From assembly GCF_018531465.1 (NCBI RefSeq), contig NZ_JAHDTF010000018.1:168206-232205 (forward strand): a stretch of DNA of 64,000 nucleotides, read 5' to 3'. A model generated the notes under the pieces. That model was not told the DNA's origin. It saw only the letters and a program-made list of their open reading frames with translations, and ran no database searches. The stretch's first letter is position 1; the number at the start of each line of letters is the position of its first letter. Below are positions 1 to 7,155 of the stretch, piece after piece. Made by a program: the position numbers and the translations under genes. The stretch comes from Sphaerisporangium fuscum. Its GTDB lineage: Bacteria > Actinomycetota > Actinomycetes > Streptosporangiales > Streptosporangiaceae.

Positions 1-154
1 ACCGCTCCTGGAGGCGGACCAGGCCGGCGTACTGCGGGGTCAGCCCGCACTTGGACGCAACGTTGACCACGAGGGCGGCCCTGCCGCCGACGACCTCTCC
101 GAACGTGCTGGGCGCGTCGGCGAGCGTGCGCACCTGAATATCGCGAAGACTCAT
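1..154 (-). CDS. Glutathione peroxidase, N-terminal part (gene runs off the window)
   Basis: Only the first 51 codons are inside the window; the rest lies before base 1. The translation begins MSLRDIQVRTL and reaches NVASKCGLTPQYAGL, the signature around the peroxidatic cysteine (Cys36) of thiol/glutathione peroxidases (BtuE/Gpx family). These enzymes reduce hydrogen peroxide and organic peroxides in the cytoplasm, in actinobacteria probably with thioredoxin or mycothiol systems rather than glutathione (family knowledge). The ATG at 154-152 is the only good start. The family call is secure from this motif; the reductant is inferred. Confidence 0.9.
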   Translation of the reverse strand, partial: MSLRDIQVRTLADAPSTFGEVVGGRAALVVNVASKCGLTPQYAGLVRLQER

Positions 155-550
155 GAAGACACCCTAATCAGACGCCCGGTGTGACGCGGCACGCCGGACG
201 AGATGCGACATCGGTCCTGTATCGGCGGCCGACACGGCCGCAAACCTCAAACGTCCGGCATTTCTGGATCACGGCGCGATCATCTCCGGCACGACGCCCG
301 CCAACCGGCCCCCGCGAGACGGCAGAGATCTCACGGCAAGATCGCAAACAACTGTCCCACGCGTGTCGCGAAAGGCGGGCCACCGGCGCGCCGCCTACTA
401 GAAACCGCCCTAGAGCCCGTCGCGGCGCCGTCCGGAGGACAGCGATGTCTTCAACCGATTCCGGAACGGCCACGCGGACGCCGCGCGCCCGAGCCACTGG
501 CGCGCGGCGGGGGCGTCCGTCTTTTCGGCCGCCTTTCCGCACGCGACCCG

Positions 551-1996
551 ATGAATAGGACCGATTTGGACAGTAAACGCGCTTTTCATGGCGCAGTCGC
601 GGCCGTCATCGCCGCCGTCGCCCTGAACGGGACGGCGGGCGCGGCACACGCCCTCTCCGGAGGGGAGGGGACGGCCGACGCCATCACCGACGTGTCCGGC
701 ACGTCGGACGCGGCCGGCTCCGCGGGCAGCGCCGCCCAGGCGTCGCAGGAGATCGCACCGGCCCGGCCGGGCGCGGACGCGCAGTCCGCCACCGGCGGGG
801 AGAAGGCCACGGTCGAGGGGACCGCGACGACCGTGGAGACGACCGCCGCGGGGAAGACCGCCGCCACGTCGCAGGACCTCGCGATGGCGACCGCGTCCGC
901 ACCGCAGGTCCCGCAGGCGGGGACGGTGCCGAAGGCGGCGGGGACCGGGGCCGTCACGGCCGCCGGGGTCGCCGCGGCCGGGGAGGTCAGGCAGGCGGCC
1001 GCGCCCGAGGCGGGGACGACCGGGACCGCGGCCGCCCCGAAGGCCGCGGACGCGGGCATCGTCCCAAAGGCCGCGGACGCGGGGATCGCCCCGAAGGCGG
1101 GGAGCGCTCCGGAGTTCCGCGTCGGCGGCGCCCCGTTCGCCCGTCTCCACGGGGTGACGGCGGCCCTGCTCGGGCGGGCCGCGCCCGGGACGCCGGAGGC
1201 CGGGACGGGACCGGCCGCCCTCCAGGCGGCACCCGGCGGCCGTACCCTCCCGCTGTGGACGCGGGCAGGCCTGACAGGGGTGCCCAGAGGCCGCCTCGCG
1301 CCGGACGCCGCCCGCGCCGAGGCGGGCGAGCAGGCGGCCCGGCAGCCGGCCGCGCACGCCGTGGCGCGGAAGACCGCCGCGCACGCCGTGGCCGGGAAGG
1401 CCGCTCGCCCGGCCGTGGCGAAGAAGGCGGCCCACCCGGCCGTCGCGAAGAGGACGGCCCACACGGCCGTGGTCAAGAAGGCGGCCCACCCGGCCGTCGC
1501 GAAGAGAGCGGCCCACCCGGCCATCGTGAAGAAGGCGGCCCACCTGGCCGTCGTGAAGAAGGCGGCTCGCGCGGTGGTGGCCCACAAGGCCGCCGCGCCG
1601 GTGTCGGCGAAGAGGGCCGCGCTGCCGGTGCACCAGCGGGTGTGGCGGACCTCGGCCCGCCCGCACGTGCGGGTCTGGGCGCCGAAGACGCCCAAGAGCA
1701 GGAACAAGGCCATCGCCTACCGCCTGGTCACCCAGCGGGCCTGGCCCGTGACCGAGTTCCGGTGCCTGGACAGCCTGTGGACCCGGGAGAGCAACTGGAA
1801 CCACCGGGCGCAGAACCCCTCCTCGGGGGCCTACGGCATCCCGCAGGCGCTGCCCGCGCGCAAGATGGTGGGGGTCGGCCCCGACTGGCGCGTCAATCCG
1901 GCGACCCAGATCCGGTGGGGGCTGAACTACATCAAGGGCCGCTACGGCTCGCCGTGCGGTGCCTGGGGGCACTGGCAGTCGCACAACTGGTACTGA
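551..1996 (+). CDS. Secreted transglycosylase-like protein with Lys/Ala/His repeats
   Basis: A 481-residue protein. A basic N-terminus and hydrophobic stretch ending in the AAHA region look like a signal peptide. About 230 residues rich in Ala, Thr and Gly follow, then a Lys/Ala/His 9-residue repeat block (about residues 283-345). The C-terminal 75 residues hold a lytic-transglycosylase-like domain: LWTRESNWN with the probable catalytic Glu, SSGAYGIPQ, and INYI-type ending NYIKGRYGSPCGAW. It probably cleaves peptidoglycan at the cell surface. The frame is open upstream to about 203 but that part does not look coding, so the ATG at 551 just before the signal peptide is preferred. The ribosome site is weak, so the exact start is uncertain. 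Confidence 0.75.
   Translation: MNRTDLDSKRAFHGAVAAVIAAVALNGTAGAAHALSGGEGTADAITDVSGTSDAAGSAGSAAQASQEIAPARPGADAQSATGGEKATVEGTATTVETTAAGKTAATSQDLAMATASAPQVPQAGTVPKAAGTGAVTAAGVAAAGEVRQAAAPEAGTTGTAAAPKAADAGIVPKAADAGIAPKAGSAPEFRVGGAPFARLHGVTAALLGRAAPGTPEAGTGPAALQAAPGGRTLPLWTRAGLTGVPRGRLAPDAARAEAGEQAARQPAAHAVARKTAAHAVAGKAARPAVAKKAAHPAVAKRTAHTAVVKKAAHPAVAKRAAHPAIVKKAAHLAVVKKAARAVVAHKAAAPVSAKRAALPVHQRVWRTSARPHVRVWAPKTPKSRNKAIAYRLVTQRAWPVTEFRCLDSLWTRESNWNHRAQNPSSGAYGIPQALPARKMVGVGPDWRVNPATQIRWGLNYIKGRYGSPCGAWGHWQSHNWY
1397..1585 (+). repeat. Seven tandem 27-bp units coding a KAAHPAVAK-type peptide
   Basis: Seven consecutive 27-base units encode variants of KAAHPAVAK (KAARPAVAK, KAAHPAVAK, RTAHTAVVK, KAAHPAVAK, RAAHPAIVK, KAAHLAVVK, KAARAVVAH) inside the transglycosylase gene. 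Less regular copies flank them. The block is strongly basic and resembles histone-H1-like or heparin-binding-type tails; a role in gripping wall polymers or DNA is inference. Confidence 0.85.
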
Positions 1997-2004
1997 AAGT
2001 GGGA

Positions 2005-2055
2005 GCGCCCTCGGGGAAGGGCGCGCTCCGGCGCCCGGGGATCACCCCCGGGCGC
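2005..2055. terminator. Two stem-loops between convergent genes
   Basis: GCGCCC at 2005-2010 pairs with GGGCGC at 2019-2024. A stronger hairpin follows: GCGCCCGGGG at 2031-2040 pairs perfectly with CCCCGGGCGC at 2046-2055 around a 5-base loop. They sit between the end of the transglycosylase gene and the end of the convergent tetR gene, whose stop codon lies in the loop, so a bidirectional terminator is likely. There is no U-tract, as is usual in high-GC genomes. Confidence 0.7.
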
Positions 2056-2710
2056 TTCCCTTCTCCGCCTTCGCCGCGCTCTTCGACTCCTCCAGCCGGA
2101 CGGCCATCGCCTTGATCAGCATGTCGAGCCCGTACTCGAACGCCTGCTCGTGGTCGCACACCCCGAGCAGCGGAGCCAGGGCGCTGACCTCGGGGAACAG
2201 CGCGGGATCGACCACTGCCAGGTGCACGTCGTTGCGGTGCACGGGGGCGAACGTCGGCGTGACGCCGACCTCGCGCAGCAGCGACCCGACGACGTAGGCG
2301 ATGAAGGTGCGCAGCAGCTGGACGGCGTCCTCTCCCCCGAAGCCGGCCTCGCGGAGCGTGGACAGGGCCCGCTCGACCGGGAACAGCCCCGCCGTCGACT
2401 TCAGCTGGCGGCTGACCACGACCATGGTGGAACGCGGGTAGTGGTGGGCGATCTGCCGGAAGGCGCGGGCCTGGATGCGCACCCTCTCGGTCCATTCCGC
2501 CGACGGGTCGTCGGTGAACTCGATCTCCGACAGCACGGTCTCGGCCACCGCGTCGAGCAGGGCCGCCTTGTTGGGCACGTGGTTGTACAGCGACATGACG
2601 CCGACGCCGAGATCGGCCGCGATCCGCCGCATCGATATCGCGTCGGCGCCCTCCCGCTCGATCAGGTCGATGGCGGCGGCGACGATCCGCGGGCGCGTCA
2701 GGGGCGTCAT
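2042..2710 (-). CDS. TetR/AcrR-family transcriptional regulator
   Basis: A 222-residue regulator. The N-terminal helix-turn-helix (about residues 8-54) contains the typical IVAAAIDLIEREG, SMRRIAADLGV and SLYNHVPNKAALL elements; the rest matches a TetR C-terminal ligand-binding and dimer domain. It diverges from the ferritin-like gene at 2803, and two identical-architecture palindromes lie in the shared gap, so it most likely represses that gene and itself. The inducer is unknown. The ATG start at 2710 fits the family N-terminus. Confidence 0.9.
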   Translation of the reverse strand: MTPLTRPRIVAAAIDLIEREGADAISMRRIAADLGVGVMSLYNHVPNKAALLDAVAETVLSEIEFTDDPSAEWTERVRIQARAFRQIAHHYPRSTMVVVSRQLKSTAGLFPVERALSTLREAGFGGEDAVQLLRTFIAYVVGSLLREVGVTPTFAPVHRNDVHLAVVDPALFPEVSALAPLLGVCDHEQAFEYGLDMLIKAMAVRLEESKSAAKAEKGSARG

Positions 2711-2739
2711 ACGGCCATTGTCTCCTCATCCATTGACGT

Positions 2740-2786
2740 ACGTACAGCGTACGTGTCAGGCTCGAAGGGATACGTACGGTGTACGT
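2740..2786. promoter_or_regulatory. Twin palindromic operators, ACGTAC-N3-GTACGT
   Basis: Two perfect 15-bp palindromes, ACGTACAGCGTACGT (2740-2754) and ACGTACGGTGTACGT (2772-2786), have centres 32 bp apart, about three helical turns, placing them on one DNA face. They lie between divergent tetR and the ferritin-like gene. The right copy reaches to 17 bases before the GTG at 2803. They are likely TetR binding sites acting on both promoters. Confidence 0.8.
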
Positions 2787-2802
2787 CCCTCCGGAGGCCC
2801 CA

Positions 2803-3918
2803 GTGTCGACGCACGAGCTCTACACGATCCCCGCCGAGCTCTCCACCTGGGATGTGGAGATGGCCGGCTCCTCCCGGTTCACGTGGGAGTACGACGAAGG
2901 CCGTGACCGCATGCTGGCCCTTTACCAGAAGGGCAAGGACAAGCAGTGGGACTCGGTCAAGCGCATCGACTGGGGGATCGAGGTCGACCCCTACGACGTG
3001 CTCGGCATCCCCGACCAGTCCATCGCGATCTACGACACGCCGCTGTGGCACAAGATGGACGAGAAGACGCGCAAGGAGGTCAGGCGGCACGGCGCCGCGT
3101 GGCAGTTCTCGCAGTTCCTCCACGGTGAGCAGGGCGCGATGATCTGCTCGGCGCGCATCGTCGAGTCCGTCCCCGATCTCGACTCCAAGTTCTACGCCGC
3201 CACCCAGACGATGGACGAGGCCCGGCACGCCGAGACGTACGCCCGCTTCCTCCAGGAGAAGGTCGGCCTGGCCTACCCGATCAACAAGCATCTCAAGGCC
3301 CTGCTGGACGACACGCTGAGCGACTCCCGGTGGGACATGCCCTACCTCGGCATGCAGGTGCTCATCGAGGGCCTCGCCCTGGCGGCCTTCGGCGTCATGC
3401 GCGACATCACCACCAAGCCGCTGCCCAAGCAGATCCTCGCCTACGTCATGCAGGACGAGGCCCGGCACGTCGCCTTCGGCCGGATGGCCCTGCGCGACTA
3501 CTACAAGCAGCTGTCGCAGGCCGAGCTGCGCGAGCGCGAGGACTTCGTCATCGAGGGCTGCTACCTCATGCGCGACCGGCTGCGCGGCGTCGAGCAGTGG
3601 GAGAACCTCGGCCTGGCGCCCGCCGAGGTCGAGCAGGCCATGAAGGCCGTCGACGAGTCGGAGTACCTCAAGCTGTTCCGCTCCCTGCTGTTCAGCCGCA
3701 TCGTGCCGTGCGTGAAGGACATCGGCCTGTGGAGCGAGCGGCTGCAGAAGGCGTACGCCGACATGGGGGTGCTCGAGATGGCCGGGCAGAACCTCGACGC
3801 CCTGATGAGGCAGGACGAGGAGATCGCCGACAGGCTCGACGCCGAGCGTTTCGCCGCCGAGGAGGCCGAACGGGCCGACGAGGTCGCCGAGACCATCTCC
3901 CTCGGCGCCGACGGCTGA
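2803..3918 (+). CDS. Ferritin-like diiron-carboxylate protein
   Basis: A 371-residue soluble helical protein. It shows the ligand pattern of diiron ferritin-like/R2-like oxygenases: Glu109 (HGEQ), Glu139-x2-His142 (DEARH), Glu189 (LIEG) and Glu219-x2-His222 (DEARH). Family members activate oxygen on organic substrates, as in AurF-type N-oxygenases and R2-like proteins; the substrate here cannot be told. A GTG at 2803 has GGAGG six bases upstream (2793-2797). An alternative GTG at 2779 would lie inside the operator, so 2803 is preferred. The divergent TetR gene and twin operators suggest ligand-induced expression. Confidence 0.8.
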   Translation: MSTHELYTIPAELSTWDVEMAGSSRFTWEYDEGRDRMLALYQKGKDKQWDSVKRIDWGIEVDPYDVLGIPDQSIAIYDTPLWHKMDEKTRKEVRRHGAAWQFSQFLHGEQGAMICSARIVESVPDLDSKFYAATQTMDEARHAETYARFLQEKVGLAYPINKHLKALLDDTLSDSRWDMPYLGMQVLIEGLALAAFGVMRDITTKPLPKQILAYVMQDEARHVAFGRMALRDYYKQLSQAELREREDFVIEGCYLMRDRLRGVEQWENLGLAPAEVEQAMKAVDESEYLKLFRSLLFSRIVPCVKDIGLWSERLQKAYADMGVLEMAGQNLDALMRQDEEIADRLDAERFAAEEAERADEVAETISLGADG

Positions 3919-3921
3919 CCC

Positions 3922-4287
3922 TCAGACGGTCGTCAGGACGAACACCAGCGAGCCCGCCGCGACGGCGAGCACGCCCAGCCAGGCCAGGACGGCGTCGGCC
4001 CGGTCGTCCAGCGGCAGCCCCTCCCGGCCGGCCCGCTCGACGCGACGGTACCGAAGGCGGCTCCTGGCGAGCAGGACGGCGCCGCACAGGGACGCCAGCA
4101 CGAACGGGACCGCCGCCAGGCCGTCACCCGACGACAGCCGGGCGGCGACGCCGGCCGCGCCGATCCCTCCGGCGCCCAGCAGCGCCGCGGTGCGGATCCA
4201 CGCCAGCAGGGTGCGCTCGCTGTGCAGTCCCGGCCCGACGGGGACGTCGTAGCCGCCACCGTGCTCCTCGCCGGGGCCGGTGGTCAA
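3922..4287 (-). CDS. DUF202 membrane protein (second of a pair)
   Basis: A 121-residue protein with the DUF202 signature SERTLLAWIRT near its N-terminus and about three membrane segments (LLGAGGIGAAGVAA, VPFVLASLCGAVLL, LAWLGVLAVAAGSLVFVL). Function of DUF202/YidH-type proteins is unknown. A TTG start at 4287 overlaps the stop of the upstream DUF202 gene, implying translational coupling. The frame is open upstream, but that part has no DUF202 character and lies inside the neighbour, so the short form is chosen. It ends 3 bases from the convergent ferritin-like gene. Confidence 0.75.
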   Translation of the reverse strand: MTTGPGEEHGGGYDVPVGPGLHSERTLLAWIRTAALLGAGGIGAAGVAARLSSGDGLAAVPFVLASLCGAVLLARSRLRYRRVERAGREGLPLDDRADAVLAWLGVLAVAAGSLVFVLTTV

Positions 4288-4625
4288 CGGGCGATCACGA
4301 TCAGGACGAGCGCCAGTACGGCCACCAGCGCGACGCCGTACCCGAACACGGGGGCGAGCGCCAGCGAAGGCAGCGGTTCGCGCCGCCGCAGCGCCCTCTG
4401 GACCTGTCTCCACCGGGGATAGGCCAGGGCGGCGGCGAGCGCGGACAGCACGACCAGCACGACGGCCAGACCGGTGCGCAGCCAGGGGATGAAGATCTCC
4501 CGCGGCACGGCCGCCATGGCGATCCCGCCGGCGCTCAGACCGAGCGAGGTGCTCAACCAGGTGAGAAACGTGCGCTCGTTGGCGAGCGTGAACCGGGGGT
4601 CCGGCTCCCTTCCCTCGATGTCCAT
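4284..4625 (-). CDS. DUF202 (YidH-like) membrane protein
   Basis: A 113-residue protein. The ANERTFLTWLSTSL motif near residue 16 is typical of DUF202/YidH proteins, followed by three hydrophobic segments (LGLSAGGIAMAAV, GLAVVLVVLSALAAALAY, YGVALVAVLALVLIVIA). It is first of a two-gene unit; its stop overlaps the start of the second DUF202 gene. Pairs of DUF202 proteins are common, which suggests a hetero-oligomeric membrane complex (inference). No enzymatic residues stand out. Confidence 0.85.
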   Translation of the reverse strand: MDIEGREPDPRFTLANERTFLTWLSTSLGLSAGGIAMAAVPREIFIPWLRTGLAVVLVVLSALAAALAYPRWRQVQRALRRREPLPSLALAPVFGYGVALVAVLALVLIVIAR

Positions 4626-4680
4626 GAAACGAGGCTAATTCAGGCCCATTTCCCCTAGAGATGTCGGGTTTTAATGCCCG

Positions 4681-5049
4681 TCAGGTGCATTCTTCGGCAA
4701 TGCTCTTGATCGCCTGGGCGGTGTCGGTCGCGACCTTCTGGGCGGTCCTGGCGGCCTGGTCGGCGTCGTCGGCGTTCAGCTTCTTGAAGTTGTCGGCGAG
4801 CTTCTGCAGGGCCTCGTTGAGCGTGGTGTTGCCCGCCTCGTCGGCGACCTTCTCCAGCTTGTCGGCCCCGTCCTTCAGGGCCTGCTCCATCGCCTTGGGG
4901 TCGTTGACCACGCTGGCGATCTTGGCGCCCGTCTCGCTGATGACCTTGTTGGCCTCGATGCAGGACTGGGCCTTGTCGACGCTGCTGCACCCCGTGGTGA
5001 GCACGCCGAGACCGATCACCGCGGCTGCGGCAAGGGGGAGGAATCGCAT
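4681..5049 (-). CDS. Small secreted lipoprotein
   Basis: A 122-residue protein starting MRFLPLAAAAVIGLGV with a clear lipobox LTTGC, so it should be lipidated on the Cys and anchored outside the membrane. The mature part is Ala/Lys/Asp-rich and probably helical, with AMEQALKDGADKLEKVADEAG and ALQKLADNFKKLNADDADQ stretches and a lone C-terminal Cys. No enzymatic motif is visible. The ATG at 5049 is chosen because it places the signal sequence at the N-terminus; the longer frame to 5121 would bury it. Confidence 0.8.
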   Translation of the reverse strand: MRFLPLAAAAVIGLGVLTTGCSSVDKAQSCIEANKVISETGAKIASVVNDPKAMEQALKDGADKLEKVADEAGNTTLNEALQKLADNFKKLNADDADQAARTAQKVATDTAQAIKSIAEECT

Positions 5050-5175
5050 ACCAAGGACACTAGCCAACTTCTCCCCGCCCCGGCCGTGGGCGGGATACGC
5101 GGGCAGACCGCCGGGCCGCACGGCGTGAGCGAGGTCCCGGCTCCACTACTCTCTACCGTCGAGGGGGGATGACCG

Positions 5176-5451
5176 GTGAGCGGTTGCGAACACATGGACT
5201 TCGACACGGAGGCGGAGCCGCGGACGCCCGACGGGTGCGAGGGGTGCCTCGCCGAGGGCCGCCGCTACGTCCACCTCCGCAAGTGCGTCGAATGCGGGCA
5301 CGTCGGATGCTGCGACTCCTCTCCGGCGCGCCACGCCACCGAGCACTACAAGCAGACCGGCCATCCGGTGATGCGCTCGTTCCAGGCCGGCGAGGCCTGG
5401 CTCTGGTGCTACGTCGACGAGGTCGTCGGCTTCGCCAAGATCGCGCACTGA
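5176..5451 (+). CDS. UBP-type zinc finger protein
   Basis: A 91-residue single-domain protein. Cys and His residues in CEHM, CEGCL, CVECGHVGCCDSS, HATEHYKQTGHP and a final WLWCYVDE follow the UBP (ubiquitin-hydrolase-type) zinc finger pattern. In eukaryotes this fold binds ubiquitin C-termini; the role of stand-alone bacterial copies is unknown, though Zn binding is very likely. The GTG at 5176 gives the normal family N-terminus. It is convergent with the Na+/H+ antiporter gene. Confidence 0.9.
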   Translation: MSGCEHMDFDTEAEPRTPDGCEGCLAEGRRYVHLRKCVECGHVGCCDSSPARHATEHYKQTGHPVMRSFQAGEAWLWCYVDEVVGFAKIAH

Positions 5452-5474
5452 GGCCCGGCGGGGGCGTCCCCGGC

Positions 5475-7094
5475 TCAGTCGCGGGCCAGGGTGGCCTCCT
5501 CGTAGTCCAGTTCCCTGGTGACGCGGCGCAGGACCTCGTCGTCGATGCGGCGTTCGTCGCGCATGCGGACCAGCACGTCGCGTTCGGCGTCCAGCATCGC
5601 CCGGCGGAGCCTGCGGTACAGCGCGCTCGGGGTCTCCTCGCCGCCGGGGCCGACCCCGCCGCCGAGCCGCTCCCAGGCGCCCATCGCCCTGCGCTCGGCG
5701 AGGTCGCGCAGCCGTTCGACGACCTCGGCGTGGGTCTCCAGGACGCCGTCCTTGGTGAGCTCGTCGAGCCGGGCGATCGCGGCGCCCGCGGCCGCCTGCT
5801 GCGCCGCCGCCTCCGTGAGGTTGTCCTTGTAGACCTCGTGGTCGCTGTTGACCCCGAGCCGCCTGATCAGGAACGGGAACGACATCCCCTGCGCGAGCAG
5901 CGTGCCGATCACGACGACGAAGGTCAGGAACAGCAGCAGGTCGCGGTCGGGGAAGCCGGGAGGCAGGGCGAAGGCCGCCGCCAGCGACACCACCCCGCGC
6001 ATGCCCGCCCAGCCGAGCACCGCCACGTGCGAGGCGCGCACCGCGGGCTCGCGCTCCCGGATCCTGCGGAACAGCAGCCGCGGCAGGTACGTGCCGGGGA
6101 TCACCCACACGACGCGGGCCAGCACGGCGGCGGCGAACACCGCCGCCGCGTACCCGGCGACGCGCCAGGGGTTCTGCCCGCTCAGGCCCTGAAGGATCAG
6201 AGGGAGCTGCAGCCCGATGAGGACGAAGACCACGATCTCCAGGACGAAGTCGAGGACCTTCCACACCGAGTACGACACCACGCGCGTGCTGTAGTTGACG
6301 CGGTTCATCCGGTGACCGAGGAAGAGACCCACCACCACGACCGAGAGCACCCCGGACGCGTGCACCGCCTCGGCCGCCAGGTAGGACACGAACGGGATCA
6401 GCAGCGAGACGGTGTTGGTGATCAGCGGGTCCCGCAGCCGTCCGATCAGCCACCCGAACGCCTGGGCCAGGACGAACCCGATGACCAGGCCGCCGCCCGC
6501 GGCGTACAGGAACTCCCCCGCGGCGTAGGCGAACTGCGTGACGGTGCCGGCCCGGCTCATCCCCTCCCCCGCGACGGCGGCCACGGCGACGCGGTAGGCC
6601 GTCAGGGCGGTGGCGTCGTTGAAGAGGCTCTCGCCCACCAGGATGGTGATGATCCGGCGCGGCAGCCCCAGCCTGCGGGCGACCGCGACGGCCGCCACCG
6701 CGTCGGGAGGGGCGACGATGGCGCCGAGCGCGACCGCGGCGGCCAGCGGCAGGCCGGGGATCAGCGCGTGCGCCACCAGGCCGATCACGCCCGCGCTGAA
6801 CAGCACGAGGCCCACCGACAGCAGGCCCACCGCCCGCCGCACATCGCGCAGGCGTAGGTAGGAGCTGTCCAGGGCCGCGGAGTACAGCAGCGGCGGCAGG
6901 AAGACGAGCAGCACGATCTCGGGGTCGAGATGGTAGGCCGGCATGCCGGGGATGCGCAGGGCGATCAGCCCGACCACCAGGCCCGCCAGCACCAGCATCA
7001 GCGGCACCGGCCAGCCCCGCCACCGGGACAGTCCCGCCACCGCGACCGCCCCGGCCGGCAGCAGCACGAGCTGGAGCGCGGTCGAAATGTCCAT
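5475..7094 (-). CDS. Na+/H+ antiporter, CPA1 (NhaP-like) family
   Basis: A 539-residue protein with about 12 membrane segments in the first 400 residues and a charged cytoplasmic C-terminal tail of about 120 residues. Diagnostic stretches include FLPPLLYSAAL, AIVAPPDAVAAVAVARRLG and VGESLFNDATAL, the last carrying the acidic ion-binding and transport residues of NHE/NhaP exchangers. It should exchange cytoplasmic Na+ (or K+) for protons in pH and salt homeostasis. The gene stands alone between convergent and divergent neighbours. The ATG at 7094 places a hydrophobic segment directly at the N-terminus, as expected. Confidence 0.93.
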   Translation of the reverse strand: MDISTALQLVLLPAGAVAVAGLSRWRGWPVPLMLVLAGLVVGLIALRIPGMPAYHLDPEIVLLVFLPPLLYSAALDSSYLRLRDVRRAVGLLSVGLVLFSAGVIGLVAHALIPGLPLAAAVALGAIVAPPDAVAAVAVARRLGLPRRIITILVGESLFNDATALTAYRVAVAAVAGEGMSRAGTVTQFAYAAGEFLYAAGGGLVIGFVLAQAFGWLIGRLRDPLITNTVSLLIPFVSYLAAEAVHASGVLSVVVVGLFLGHRMNRVNYSTRVVSYSVWKVLDFVLEIVVFVLIGLQLPLILQGLSGQNPWRVAGYAAAVFAAAVLARVVWVIPGTYLPRLLFRRIREREPAVRASHVAVLGWAGMRGVVSLAAAFALPPGFPDRDLLLFLTFVVVIGTLLAQGMSFPFLIRRLGVNSDHEVYKDNLTEAAAQQAAAGAAIARLDELTKDGVLETHAEVVERLRDLAERRAMGAWERLGGGVGPGGEETPSALYRRLRRAMLDAERDVLVRMRDERRIDDEVLRRVTRELDYEEATLARD

Positions 7095-7155
7095 TGATCA
7101 CAAGGATAGGCGCGGTGCGGCGATGCCCCTGCTCCGCCGCACCGCCCTCAGGAGA

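Noticed and set aside
203..550. Upstream extension of the transglycosylase gene
   Set aside because: Arg/Pro-rich, no domain, and would place the signal peptide inside the protein; the ATG at 551 fits a secreted protein.
410..1984. Long open frame opposite the transglycosylase gene
   Set aside because: Composition mirrors the real gene's repeats; no domain or ribosome site. Typical antisense shadow in high-GC DNA.
2779..2802. GTG at 2779 as start of the ferritin-like gene
   Set aside because: It lies inside the second palindromic operator; the GTG at 2803 has a good GGAGG at the right distance.
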